A stretch of DNA of 64,000 nt from Cordia subcordata (GCA_028554755.1 JAPTOF010000010.1:6050001-6114000); one strand, 5' to 3'. Positions 23,768-36,520 are shown, numbered from the stretch's first letter. Notes: generated by a model from the letters alone, not told the origin. Numbers and translations: made by a program.

Positions 23768-25900
23768 GTACAACAAAATGTTAATTAAGTTACCTACAAA
23801 ACTATGCAATTCATTCTTGAAGTTATAAATGTTGCAAATTTTAGTAGATGGACGTAAAAATTAATAACTAATCGTGTATAGAGATATCACACTCTTTGTA
23901 TCATTTTTCAACATAATGACGTTCATGATCTTTAGCAATGAAAGGTTTCACATTGATTCCTTTGTCGATTTTAGTCGCCACCTATTGCACCAAACATTTT
24001 TGCTCATGGGTTTGGACTCAAATAATAAATTTCTACATTGAGATAATTATTTGTGTGCCTTTCGCTTTTTCAAATAATTATATTTTTTAGTATAATTACG
24101 TCACTTTATTAAATATAAAGTTACAATTTCCTGTATAAGCAGAGTAAACTTTCTTTTTCTTTTATTTTTCATTGATAAGAGAATTTTATTTACTCGACAC
24201 TATATTTTGGTAGACTCGTACAATTTTGTGAAATAAATAAATATATAAAAATAGAAGAATATCCACAACCTCACTGAAAAAAAAAAGAAAAGAAAAGAGA
24301 GGAAGTTTTTGATGTACAAAGTGTTTGTTTTATTTTATAATGAGAAAAACGGTTAACATAGCTTGATCACTGAAAAATTTGAAAAGCCCAATCAACAATT
24401 AGTAAATTTTAACTACATAACCTAATTATAGAGCTTTATGCAAGGGAGCACTAGATGAGTTATGAACGGATTTGAACCATTTTAGTTTTCATGGTATATT
24501 TAACACACACAAATGGAGGCCAACAAACAACATAAAAAACATGATCAAATTATCAATGAATGTTATTACTTACTTAGAAGAAATAAAATAAAATTATTGT
24601 TGAATTATATATATTTACCGGTAAACTGCAACATATATAATTCTTTTTTTCTTTTTTTGGTTAAGAAAAGCTCTGAAGAAAAAGAATCAAAATTACTATA
24701 AGATGAACTATGGTTAATTTATTGGTACTTGAAAGAAAAGAAAAAATTGAGATTGACTGTAAATCATTAAAATCATTAAGACCATGAAATCCCGATAACA
24801 GTTATTGTAATCAATTAAAGTGGTCGACCACGTTTGTACCTGCATAAACATGGTATATTCCAATTAAACACATTCGGGGAGTTTAAACACAACAGCCCAA
24901 GAAAAGAAAAAGACCAAAACTCATGAGCCCAGTGGCCAGAGCTGTTGGACTGAATAAGGCCCAACAATATAAATTCGTCAAGGAGTGTATATGATTTGAT
25001 TGACCATATTTTAAACTAAACTGAAACAGGTTATTTTATATTTAAAACAAACCAATTGCTCTTTTATCATCTATGTTATTCGATTTCTATTAAAATAAAT
25101 AAATTTATCAAAAAATTTAGAAAAACAAAGAAACTAAAAATTTGGCCAATAATTTCAAGGCAAAAATATTAACCAATAGGTCAACTCTAATTTACCATCT
25201 ATACTAAAAGTTACTATATAAACATAAAATTATGGGTAAACAAAGTTTGTACAAGTTTAACTAATATACACATAAAGTTGGGGATTAACATAGTTCGGTT
25301 TGGTTTATGGATCTATTTCAAATTAAATCAAACCTATTGGTTTTAATTTGAAACTAACCAGTTGCTTTTGAACCATGGAAAATAAACCAAACTAACTTGA
25401 TTTTTTTTGGCTGATTTGAGTTGATTTGGTCGGTTTAACCAACCCATGTTCACAGTTAAATTAGCCTATAAATCATTCGAACAAGCTAGATATTAGAACA
25501 ATGTATTAGTTGTTAATTTTTGCAACAAAAAATAAAAGGCTATAATATATAATTAAAGGACAGTTATTTCCGTGAAAAGCTAAAACATTGTCATATTTTT
25601 AACCCAATAAGCAATATTCCTATATAATGGTGTGCCATATATTCGGTGAACAGTGGTACAATTATTGAACGAGATACTTTACACATAATGGGGGTGGATT
25701 TACCCAATAGCTGACGAAGAGTGTAGTCCTCATCTTTTTGCTAAGTAAATCAGTATTTTCGTTAGTAAAATGTAGACAATAATACATCCCACGAGATTTT
25801 GACTAAAAAGAAAAGAACATCTCATGAGAAATCCCATAAAAAAAAGAAAAAAAAAAACGAGGAGGGGGGGAAAAACCTATTAAAAACATAAACGACACTC
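23768..25900. other. Rest of segment A, no gene
   Basis: Holds the former G-patch intron up to about 24770, then jumps to sequence matching B near 33.75 kb. A segment at about 24985-25440, absent from B and C and rich in ggtttggtttatgg/aaccaaac text, is probably an inserted short transposon. No coding sequence recognised. Confidence 0.5.
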
Positions 25901-26611
25901 CATCTAATTGTAATTTAACTTTTCTTCTTTCCTTTATAGATCCGGTTTTTCTTTAATTTTTCATTTTGGTGGTATGTAGTTTTATTTGAATTGCTAAACC
26001 CACGTATGTCAAGAATTAGGGTGTTACGTGTTGAATATTTTTTCTCATCTCTTACGGAATTTTAGTTCTAAGTCATTAACCTTAAAAATAATAATAATAA
26101 TAATTTTAATCACTTGAGTTACTCATTGACCTTATGTTATGATTGAATATATATTTACAAGATCGACCAAAAACTTATATCCATTGTAATTGCAAGTGTT
26201 ACTATCACATTGTGTCAATTGCCTCTTTAAAACGGTGACCTTTTTGTAATTTTCTTTTCCTATTTGATTTATATATTCCACCAAGCCCTTCTATAATTAT
26301 CTTAGTCTGAGGTTTATAATCCCACAAAGTCACGTACAGCAATAGTTCTCCAGAACATTTGTTGAGTATTATTATAAAGTAATGATAAAGTATTGCCTTT
26401 TAACCTTCCTGCTCTAATGGGTTTTGGCCACATATCATTAATTTTCAGGAGAATAAGTTTAACTACTTAAATTATTTTTAAATTTTAAATTATTATGAAT
26501 AAATATCCAAATTATGACAAATAATATAAATAATTTATACTTTTTAAATCTCACTCGTAATATTTAGACTTTATAAGAAAATTCCATCAAAAACCAAACA
26601 AGCTACACTAA

Positions 26612-27034
26612 AAGCCCACTTGACTAAGCTTATTTTTAATACTTATAAATAGTTGGTGCTTTTAAGCAAAAAATTATTTATATGCAAGTAATAAATAAGC
26701 AGAGATGTGTTTAAATAATATGTGTCTATAAGTTGTTGATATATTTGGTAAATAAGTACTTATAAATAACAATGGTAGTTAAAATGACTAAAAAAAATAT
26801 GTCATTAATTAATGCAATAAAACTATTTTAAATGTTAAGCATAATATTGTCTTTTTACAAGTTTGGCCAAAAGTGCTTATAACCTATTAGAAAATAAATT
26901 ACTGTCTCTAACTTTTCCTTCCCTAACTTATAACCTGATAAAAAGTACTTATAAGCTAATTACCCAAACACGTCTATTATTATTTTTGAATTGTAAGTTA
27001 GTTTGACCAGCTTAAAGCTTAGCCAAACACCCTC
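26612..27034. mobile_element. MITE, 423 bp, in segment B
   Basis: Ends AAGCCCACTTGACTAAGCTT and (reverse strand) GAGGGTGTTTGGCTAAGCTT, flanked by TAA at 26609-26611 and 27035-27037. Segment C lacks it (ccgaatgactaggcctatcc near 36995). Superfamily is uncertain, but a 3-bp TAA site suggests PIF/Harbinger. Confidence 0.65.
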
Positions 27035-27040
27035 TAAGCC

Positions 27041-27118
27041 TACCATTAATATCCTGACTAATACAATACCATTAATATCCTGACTAATACAATACCATTA
27101 ATATCCTGACTAATACAA
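27041..27118. repeat. Three perfect 26-bp tandem repeats
   Basis: taccattaatatcctgacta plus atacaa occurs three times with no change. Segment C has about one diverged unit here, so the expansion is specific to B and recent. Confidence 0.97.
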
Positions 27119-27506
27119 CTTATATATTCTATCTAGTTGTCACTCTTAACTTTTCCAAGCTCTCTATGCATCAGGACCTACAAAAGCCCAGTTGAACTTG
27201 CACAAATTCAAAAAAATACATTTCTCTAAGGCAGAACATATTTTTTTTCATTTATCTAACGCAAAACAAATGGGAACTATCGCAATATATATGTTATTTC
27301 ACTAAGAGATCATATGTAAATCTAAACCCATTATTTAGGATTCAAGATAAATTACATCTATCAAAATTATTTAGTTAATTGTACAAATAAAATCATTAGA
27401 AAATGAAATTATACAAATATTGAGTATTTGTACAAATAGAGTCATTAAAGTAGTTTGTCAACATGTATTGCCCACACCCCTAAATATCCACGACACTTTC
27501 TCCACT

Positions 27507-29361
27507 TTACTCGTCTTCCCAGCCAGTAGGGATGATCCTAGGTCCGCTAAAGCCCCAATAAGTTTCTGTATCTCCGGCACGAATAAAGTAGCCATTTAGT
27601 GAGCTTCGATAAGGTCCCATGGGAACATCAAATGGTATTCCCTCTGCTGTTGCTCGAGCCTTCTCACGGAGAACTTCTTTCTTTATAATATCATCCAATG
27701 CAGTAGGTCGATATCCTAGCCCATAAGTGGACTTTTTCACCCGTGTTTCAACAATAAAATTTGGAGGTCCTTCACTACTGAGACCTAAGCCTGTCCCTGG
27801 CTTATATCCCATGCTTGTCATCATTTTCGTGACGCAACCATTGTCAAAACAATTCAGATCCTGCAACACAATACATACTAAGTGTTTTTTTATCTTTTCT
27901 TGCAACAAGATAAATTCAGTTGACAGAACCCGACCATTGGTACATCCAGTAAAGCCTGACTACCAACTGACAAATCTCGAGTGTACAACACGTCCCCTAT
28001 ATTGTGCCTTATTTAAGTTGAGGACACTCAACTTAGGACAAAGAATTGAATTTGAACCAGAGTCATGAACCATGTTGTAAATACATATGCGAAAAATGAT
28101 CATATGTAAAGACATCTTATCCCTTCTATCAATTTTCAAGATACTCACGTTGGTCATCTTTAGAAATGATAGGCGCCACACCAATTTTTGTTGAGAATTT
28201 TAGAGCCCACCTACCACACCAATATTAGCCCTTTTGTACGTGGGGTTTGGACCCCCAACAATAAATTACTAGATCCACATGATTACTGGCTGGCATTCGC
28301 TTCTTGTTATTATCTCACTTTTCTACGCATAAAGTTACAATTTCTTTTTTTTTTTTGGCTAATATATTTTGGTATATATATATGAAAAACAAGAACATGC
28401 TCAATTTCAGCAAAGAAAAGAAAGATTCTGATTTACTGATTGTTTATCTTATTTTATATTTTTATAACAACAGAAATCAGTTAACATAACTTGATCATTG
28501 AAAAATTTGTTAATTTCGATCATCAACTAATAAACCCTAAATCGCGAGCTTCCTGCTAAGGAACACCAGATGCGTAAAGAACGGTCCTGAACCATGCCCT
28601 CATTTACATGTGTTTCATGTTATATTTAACGCAAACAAATGGAGGCCAGTACATAATATCAAAAGCAATGATCAATTATTGTTTATTAGTATATATTCTT
28701 GAATTATATTTACCAGTAAACAGCAACATATAATTCTTTTTGTTACTTCCAAAAAAATTAATCAAAATAACTTTAGAATGAATTAATATAATTCATTTTA
28801 AGATTAGTTTCTGATTACTTGAAAAAAGGAAGGAAAAAAAAAAAAGAAATTGAGAGAACCGTAAATCATCACAATCAAAAAAGCAGGTTATAATATATAT
28901 TATTATCGAGTTTTAGATCTAATTAACATTACCTTACCATCGGCTTCATCTATCTCCTCTTCATCTTCTTCTTCAAAGTCAACACCTTCATCATCATCAA
29001 CACGTTCTTCATCTCCAGATTCAATGGCCAAAGCTTCTTGTTCAACCTTCGGAATATCACTGACGACTATACTAATACTCCACTGCTGCAGCACTTGAAT
29101 TCTCATATAAAAATCCATCAAACTATTAACAATTAATTTCTGCAGCAAAAACATATCATATTCTTGATAATTCACATTCATTTCACTTTCAACATGATGA
29201 ATTTTCTTGCTAGCTGCTGGTAGAGGAAGCACACTCATACTATTACTACCCCATGAACAACTCTTCAGGCCATTGAAAATGATGAGATCAGAGTTGGTGA
29301 AACCTCTAAACTCGATAATGAATTTGCAGTTGGAAACACTAATCATCATCTGCATCACCAT
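27507..29361 (-). CDS. Acidic G-patch protein, copy B (intact)
   Basis: Two exons on the minus strand, 29361-28933 and 27860-27507, joined in phase 0 (donor GTAATG, acceptor TTGCAG), encode up to 260 aa. Exon 1 ends in a strongly acidic run (about residues 112-143, mostly D/E). Exon 2 carries a G-patch core: MTSMGYKPGTGLGLSSEG, then STYGLGYRPT, and the C-terminus IIPTGWEDE. G-patches bind RNA or activate DEAH helicases. The G-patch followed by GLGY.P also resembles the G-patch region of plant Ty3/gypsy polyproteins (inference from memory). Between B and C, exon 1 differs by whole-codon indels only, which argues that it is coding. The start is uncertain: the Met aligning with copy C is the MMISVSNCKF Met, five codons inside. 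I do not recognise a named gene. Confidence 0.7.
28933..29361 (-). other. Exon 1 of G-patch gene copy B
   Basis: 143 codons ending EADGK directly before the GTAATG donor, with the acidic C-terminal half. The intron (27861-28932) is 1072 bp. Confidence 0.65.
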
Positions 29362-29893
29362 AGCGTCAAAAACAAAATATGTGTTTTTTTTTTTTTTTCA
29401 AATATATTTTGGAAATGGAAAAGAAAAAAAGAAAAAGGAAAGTAACTAGTCCAAGAGTGAATGAGAAGGGTAAGGAATCCTTATCTCAACAGTATTTAGA
29501 AACTTTCTTTTAAAGAGAGTTTCCCAATAAGAAAAAGACACAGAGAACCGACTAATTTGCCTCGCCTTGTATTTCATGGCATTGACTTTGATTAAATTTT
29601 CTTTTTTTCTTTTTTTTTTTTGGGTTTTTTTCTAATTGTTTTGTACCCTCGTTGTTAAATTATGTCACAGCTTTTAATGCTGTTCTTGAATTTTTAATTT
29701 AATATTCATTATTTTTAAAATAATTATATTAATATTTAATATTTGCAACTAAAATAATTCATGATATGCTAAAATGTTAAATATTAATCTTTTATGTGCT
29801 TTGTATAAATTAGTCTATGTCTTAATTATACATAACTTAAGTAACTACAATTAATTTGAATAAATTTGTCAAATAGTAACGACTAATATAATT
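29362..29893. other. Upstream region of G-patch copy B
   Basis: Poly-A/T tracts and AT-rich sequence matching C at about 39730-40290. Shared stretches include aaccgactaatttgcct. It probably contains the promoter, but no box is assigned. Confidence 0.5.
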
Positions 29894-30443
29894 AGAGTAA
29901 AATGCACGTTTATCCCTTATGGCTTATTTAATTAGTTGATTACCTTCTGTGTTTTAAAATTTACCGTGTTACTTCCTTGTATTTTTTAAGAGGTGATACG
30001 TTCTCACTTATTTATGGTTTGTTTAATTAGTTGAGTATGTCGTATAATTTGTTTGATTAGCCGATTATCTCCATTTGTTTTCAAACTTACATATTACCAT
30101 CATACTTTTCAAAAGATGCTACAATCACCTCCTTTTTGTAATTATTTGAACGTTTTAGTCGAAACTAACGGTGTTTTTTTTTAATCACCTCCTTTTTGTA
30201 ATTATTTGAACGTGTTAGTCGAAACTAAAGGGTTTTTTTTTTTTTTTGGAAAATATATAGTACACTCATATATGCAAAAAAAGATGCATGTAAAGTATAA
30301 TAAATTAATTTGAATAGCAAATGTTAAGGTAGGAGATTACGTGTTATCTTTTAAGAAGTATAGGAGGCTAATATGATAAGTTTTAAAACATAAGAGACAA
30401 TCAGCTAATTATACATATCACAGGGGTGATATACTTTTTATCC
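29894..30443. mobile_element. MULE-like long-TIR element, 550 bp, in segment B
   Basis: Ends agagtaaaatgcacgttta and (reverse) ggataaaaagtatatcaccc head inverted repeats of about 110 bp that share attagttgatta and gttttaaaa. Flanks aatataatt (29885-29893) and aataTAAAT (30444-30452) match at 8 of 9. Segment C has the empty site gactACTATAAATattttg (near 40290), confirming a 9-bp duplication. Confidence 0.85.
30122..30250. repeat. Two-copy tandem repeat inside the MULE-like element
   Basis: atcacctcctttttgtaatt plus atttgaacg and gtcgaaacta is repeated with a period of about 62 bp. Confidence 0.85.
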
Positions 30444-31015
30444 AATATAAATATTTTGAAAGAATGGAGATTAATGTTAAAAATATCGGGCATTAAGTTA
30501 AAAATATTTTTAAAAGGTATGATAATGCAGGAACCTTTATGTAATTAGTTCTTAAGTAAAGATCCCAACACGTGTTTTGAGTTGAACGGTGCTTGAAGTG
30601 AAAGATTCCTATATTTATAGTCTAAAGATAACATATCTTCATCAGGACTTTACCTATTTAGAAACTGTACATGAGTGATCGTTCTCATATAAGCTTAATA
30701 AGGAAGTAAAATCAGTAACATAGCATCAAAAAAATAAAAAGAAAAGAGAAAGGGAAAAGGAGAATTTTTCTGCCGATTATCAATTTATTGTATTTGCTCG
30801 CTTCACACTCTTTTGCCAAAGTGGCCGAGATATAATGATAGATTTATTACATGTTTTTTTTGTCGAGATATAATGATCGATTTATTACATGTTTAACTCC
30901 AAAAAAAAAAGCACAAATGGCCAAGCGTGACTAGGTGGGCCTGAGTGTGACGGATCAGTTGGCCATCGGACCGATAAGGCGTCACACGAAGCATGGAATG
31001 CGGCCTCCAATAAAG

Positions 31016-31870
31016 AGTTTGTTCGAAATTGAGGTTTATTAAAGAAAAAGAAAAATTGGCAGAAAAAGGTATATACGTTATTTAATTATGAACAAAATTG
31101 CATTTTAAGTAGTTTAAATTAGAGTTTTGAAAAGTATGAATTGTGATTTTTTTTTTGTCGAACTGCTTTTTATGAACAACAGTTTATGTATATATTCATT
31201 TATGACTAAACATTAAATATATTATATAAACAAAATTAAAAACTACAAAAACTTAAAAATTAAAAAATTAAAAGATTAAAAAAAACTAAAAATTAAAAAG
31301 TAAAAATTTATAATTGAAAAATTAAAAAATACAAAATACAATAAATAAAGAAAAATTGAAACTAAAAAAATCTAATATTAAAATCAAATAATTCTTTAAC
31401 GTACAAAAAGGGTTTTACAACAACTATAAGTCTATACAACTATTTGTTCAATGACTGTTTATTCAATATCTCACAATAGTTTGTTCAGTACTGTTTATTC
31501 TACGATAGACCTTACACGGTGTACCTGTATGTAAATCATATAAGTTCTCAATAGGGACTTGAATAAAAAGTTCATTTGAAATTGAGGCTTATTAAAGAAA
31601 AAGAAAAATGGTCGAAAAAGGTATATGAGGTATTTAATTATGAACAAAATTGCATTTTAAGTAGTTTAAATTAGAGTTTTGAAAAGCATGATATATATAT
31701 ATATTTATGATTAAACATTAAATAGATTATGTAAACAAAATTGAAAAATTAAAAAATACAAAATACAAAAAATAAAGAAAATTCAAAACTAAAAAAATTA
31801 AAATATTCAAATCAAACAATTCTTTAGCGTACAAAAGGGATCTTACAAGAACCATAGGTCTACTCATATC
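31016..31870. repeat. Direct duplication of about 0.45-0.55 kb in segment B
   Basis: gaaattgagg(t/c)ttattaaag, aattgcattttaagtagttt and aattcttta(a/g)cgtacaaaa each occur twice (about 31025-31400 and 31577-31830). Segment C has one diverged copy near 42325. Confidence 0.8.
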
Positions 31871-32041
31871 CAGCCTAATCCAAAGTTGGTTAGCTCCATA
31901 GCTTCCCCGCTAGTATAATGTCTGATGTAGCGTAGTCCCCAACCACTTAGATTGGGGCATGCTGCTTTGAGGACAGAAGTGCGGAGGTGACTTAATCATG
32001 GGTACTTTGTTGAAAGCTCTCGTGGTCCCATAGTTGGATAG

Positions 32042-32260
32042 AATCAAAGCCATTTTGCTGCCTTGTTCCTTCACGTGCCACCATAAAATCAAAGCCATGA
32101 CATGGTTCATGACTTCGTTTCTTTACGTGCCAATGCAAAATCAAAGCCATTTATTTCGTGACCTTGTTCCTTCACGTGCCAATCCAAGTATTTTGTACAA
32201 TCAAAGCCATTTATTTTGTGACCTTGTTCCTTCACGTGCCAATCCCAGTATTTTGATGGA
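32042..32260. repeat. Minisatellite with a G-box in most units
   Basis: About four units of 50-60 bp, each built from aatcaaagccatttatttt and ccttgttccttcacgtgcca. CACGTG lies at 32072, 32173 and 32233; the unit at 32123 has TACGTG. A second run of related units (gtgtacttgagtc / gtgtacttcagtc / tatacttgagtc) follows at 32274-32390. Absent from segment C. Confidence 0.8.
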
Positions 32261-32399
32261 TGTGTTGGACTTCGGTGTACTTGAGTCGGATAATTCAAAA
32301 TGGTGCGTGCATCGGGTTGAACTTTCAGTGTACTTCAGTCTTGTGATCCGCAATAGTGTATGCACCGGCCTATACTTGAGTCATGCGACTTGAATACTG

Positions 32400-33982
32400 T
32401 GTAAAGAATCACTAACATTATATTATAAATTAATTAGTCAATATGAGAAATGACTTAAGACTTTATATGTTGTACTTGAGTATTAAGGATTTCTTACGTG
32501 AAACATCTACATATTTTAATTTTGTCAATATGCTTTTTAATCGCAAGTCACACTGTTGACTAGACAATGAGATAACCACGAGGAAGCGCAACACAAGTCC
32601 TTGGACCTATAAAGAATCCAAGAGAATAACCCACTCGAATTTCGTTTGCTCGGACACAATGTGGCCGTCCAAGAGCCATGGCTCATACGAATCAAAGATA
32701 CACAGTCGCAAGGTTTGGACGAGGCTACCAGCCTATGGCCAATGTTATATTTGGAATAATCTTATTATAAAATGCTTATTTTGTTGAGGTGAAGGGTACA
32801 ATGTTTGCTATCTTTTTTTTTTTTATCTTATAAAATATAAAACATCTTATTATCACAAGTATTTTATGAAAATTCAAACTTTTTAATTTTAAGATATAAG
32901 TAATACATCTTTGTTTTGCTTTTTACAACTATAAATAAGATATTTTATTACAAGTATCTCATAAAAGTTTAAAACAAATCATATATTTTTATATAAAATA
33001 TCAAATAAATAAGCATCTTATAATAAACTTATACCAAACACAACACAAGGTGGTATTAATATTGGCCATTGAGAAAAATTTTAATTTCCAAGCAAACATT
33101 ACTTTTACTTTCTAGCCAAAAAGATCAAGAATTGCATATATGGCAAAAGTAGTTGACGCTACAGACTTAATTGGTATTGCTTAAAAGGTATAAGCTAAGC
33201 AACCATAAGAACAACTCCTGATATTTCATATCAATCTATTTTCATCACCAATATCTTGGTAATCTAACCAACGAGTATCATGTTGGGTTATTAGGACAAT
33301 TAATTCAACAATCGCCTCAACTAGAATCATCATGGTTTCTTTAATCTCTAGATGTGCCATGCATTAGTTGTTGTCAAGCACAACAACTGCAACCCTTAGT
33401 ATCACTACGTGTCAAGCTTCTTAATGTCACATGGAACCCTTCCGAAATTGCTAACCACTCTCCCCAAATTGCATGCAATAACACTTTTAGTATTGCAAAG
33501 ATTGAATGATTTCAATCTTGTCATTGTATTCGATAATTAAATTTTGTAAATAAATAATATAAATGTAGTGTTCGAATCGTGAGAAAAAGAAAATTATTAC
33601 TGGGGATTAATATTTTTCCTTGTATCGCTCAACATTTCACGTTTTATTTTTCCTCTTGTCATCTTGCTACCTCTATAGTTCTTGCCATTGTAAGAATATA
33701 ATATCTCGTAGTTCTGTTTTTTTTTTTTTTGATAAAAAAATGATAGTAGTTATTGGAATTAATTAAAGTCACATAATTGTAAGAAAATAGTTGGGACCAA
33801 AACAAATGCCAATGCAAACACTGTCAATGAGTTAACACACAACAGCCCAAGAAAAGAAAGGGACAAACTCATGGGCCCAACTGGTCCAGAGCAGTTGGAC
33901 CAAACTAACTAGATCTATAAATCATTTCAACTAACTAGATACATTAGAATAACGTACTAGTTACAGATTTTTGCACAAAAAG

Positions 33983-33984
<2 letters not shown>
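32400..33984. other. Non-coding part of segment B
   Basis: AT-rich, no ORF of note. From about 33080 it matches C from about 43115; the part before has no counterpart in C. Confidence 0.5.

Positions 33985-34035
<51 letters not shown>
33985..34035. repeat. (AT)n microsatellite
   Basis: About 25 units, absent at the matching place in segments A and C. Confidence 0.97.
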
Positions 34036-34036
<1 letters not shown>

Positions 34037-34164
34037 CACCATTGCTTCAATATATAATTATGGGGCAGTTTTTTTCCTACAACATGATTTTATGAACCTG
34101 ATAAGTAATATTTTTTATGGGGGTAAATACCAATTTAGCACTGTTCCCTTGTTGTAAGTGTATA

Positions 34165-34316
34165 GTAGAATAAAACCCGTGTGATGCACGAAAAAAAGAA
34201 GCGTTTAATTTTTTTTATATAATCAATTTATTTGTTCTATGTAATGATAAAGAAGGCATGCCATGATGATATGTGGCATATGCTAAAAAAACAAAAAATT
34301 TAATTTATAATATAGA
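34165..34316 (-). mobile_element. Miniature Helitron, 152 bp
   Basis: Read on the minus strand it starts TCTATATTATAA, the classic Helitron 5' end. It ends with a GC-rich hairpin (cgtgcatcacacg, 34176-34190), then 11 nt, then CTAC (canonical CTRR with one change). It sits between A and T with no target duplication. Removing it gives a sequence that aligns base for base with segment C near 44380, so both ends are fixed. No coding capacity. Confidence 0.82.
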
Positions 34317-36520
34317 TTACTTTTTTCTTGTACTTGTATTAAGTAAAATATATAATTAACGACGCTAACAAGGCCAAAATATAGGAGATTGACCGATGAG
34401 CCAAGCGAAATAGCAGGGGTAAGAAACATGCAAAAATCATATAAAAGAAAGTGGAAGCAAAATTCTAATGGGTGCAAATAAAATTAATTAATTTCGCATA
34501 TATGACTATGACACACTAAAAGTTTTGCAAACTCCTGTGTAAAATTTTGCAATATAGCGTTCACATCTAATGATGCAATTATGTCGTGGTTAACCGATAG
34601 TTATTTTTTAGTCTACCAATTCTTTAGAAATTTACATCAATATTAAAAATTATTAAGGTTCCATCAAAAATTAATTGACCAATATAAATAGTGATCTTTA
34701 TGACCTTATAAAGTAGAAGTAAATTTTGAGATTGTTTCATGTGGGATAAGTATATATTATTAGTCGTTGTCCTCAATTAGGATGAGAAGCCGAATGATTC
34801 AAAATATTAAAATTCTTAGAACTTTGGCAAGAAAATTAAACTAATTTTTCATAACATTGGTAAAGGTGGTAGGACGTTGCTTAATTAATTTGGGTGGATA
34901 TATAACTGGCACCCCCTCATGGGATTCTTTTAAATATTGGGAAAAATGATGGTGTAAGAGCCACAGGCTCCTCATCACTGAATGCAAAAGTGGAAGATGT
35001 GATTTTTTATGGTGAATGGCATCAAAATTAGCCATTTTGTGGGGGGGGGGGGGGGGAGAAAAACCTTAATTCAGCTAAAATTTAATAGTTTTTCTTTTTT
35101 TATTGTTACGACAAGGGAAATCCATTAGTGGAGCCCGACCATTGATACACCAACAAAGCCTGACCACCGACACATTGACAAAGTCTGACTACTAATTACA
35201 TTTTTTTTTAATAAAATTCTTTTGATCTAGAGGTGATTTTACCGATGTTGTAGTTTGGGAGACAATACGTGATAAGTACCAAAAGTAGATTGGGTTGCAA
35301 AGAGTGCCAAGGCCAGTACGGGCGCAGCGCCCCACTGACTTTTTACAGAGAGAACAATAATGTATATTCTGTAAATAAAAATGTAAAGCATTTCACTCTC
35401 TTTTAAGCTTTTAGTCTTTTATTTTATTTATAGTACACCAATGATTTTTACTTTTCGTTTCGCTTTTCTCTCTCATACTATAACTTCTTCAAAACTTTTC
35501 AACATTTCTCAAACTGATTTTTCCAATTTCTCTTCATTTTCTTTTCACTTCTAGTAATTTTTTACTTCGAAAAATGTTATTATGAGAAGAACTCTAAGTC
35601 ATGGCTTATGTACTATTTTAAAAATATTTTTTCAAAGAAAAATAGGTAAATATTCACTCTATGTGCCCTATTTTTAATTCAATGTGCTACAACATGTATA
35701 AGAATTTCTTTTAGTCGATTTACATGCTTAATCTTAATCGATGTGTTACCGCATATTTAGGAAATCTTTTAATAGTCTATGTGCCCTAATTTTCAACATT
35801 GAATTTTTGCTGGTCTTGCAAAAAAGAGCTATCAATTTATTTTGAAATTGAATGTTTTTTGGCACATCCTCCAAACCCAAACCCCTTCTTCTAATAGGAT
35901 TTGAACCTAGCTCATCATCGCTAAAAAAAAGTAATTTCAACTACTTGTATCATTCATGCTAGAATTTTTTGGCCTCAGCCCTAGTTGGACGACTAGATAG
36001 GTTGCAACCAAACAAAGAACCTTGCATATTCATTTGAGATACTGAAACAAGGAACCATTTATTTTTTTGAGTGAAGCTTTTTCGGTGTACTCATAAACAT
36101 GGTTATAAAATGGAAAAGTAACAACACGATGGACGAAGTGGGAGCATATCACCGGATAAATTACAAGAAAATGTGGATATATAGGGCAATTTGCAAAATC
36201 TTGCAATTAAATTATCTTTTCGATAATATCTTTTTTGATGTATGACGAAAAATTGTACATAACAGATAAGTTTAGTAATAGTTTTATTTTTATTAATAGG
36301 GTATGCGACCCTTGGAGGATGAGAGTATTAATAGGGTAATATGCGATCCTATGTATATGTTTATACTTTAATGAAAAGCCCCATTAATCTTACAAAAAGA
36401 ACAAAAAATTAACAGAATGCATAAAAAAGATTGTGTGTCATCTTTTAAAAATTTCTATGCTCGAAAACTAGACCTCCAGAGTGACGCGAGTATTCGAGTA
36501 ATTTTCCAGTCCTTATTGAC
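34317..36520. other. Distal part of segment B, no gene
   Basis: Includes a 16-base G-run (35041-35056) and, near 35960-36520, sequence shared with the end of segment C (47100-48680). A box-B-like ggttcaaatcc on the minus strand at 35898-35908 has no convincing partner box A. Confidence 0.5.

Larger units (their letters stand above)
20470..25900. repeat. Segmental duplicate A
   Basis: First of three diverged head-to-tail copies (A about 20470-25900, B about 25900-36520, C about 36520-48700). Shared landmarks in A: tcaagaactaaggcattatg (20619), cagaaagtcacgcacagcaa (20893), the dead G-patch exon (23441-23767) and acaacagcccaagaaaagaa (24889). A lacks the stretch matching B 28.9-33.7 kb, which includes G-patch exon 1. 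It starts within a few tens of bases of the LEA-like stop codon. Confidence 0.75.
25900..36520. repeat. Segmental duplicate B
   Basis: Aligns with C over most of its length. Paired landmarks include cccttctataattatctt (26288/36697), the G-patch exons, gtgggcctgagtgtgac (30937/42240), gttattaggacaat near 33288/43310, agagcagttggaccaaact (33887/44136) and caagaaaatgtggata near 36168/47330. It joins C directly near 36520, so B and C are in direct tandem. Confidence 0.82.

Noticed and set aside
27041..27118. CRISPR-like array
   Set aside because: Direct repeats with no spacers between them, in a plant genome; a simple tandem repeat.
31910..32393. Overlapping ORFs of 60-120 codons on both strands
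   Set aside because: They are readings of the G-box minisatellite units.
35898..35908. tRNA-like box B (ggttcaaatcc on the minus strand), possible SINE or tRNA
   Set aside because: No cloverleaf and no convincing box A at the right distance; left as unproven.
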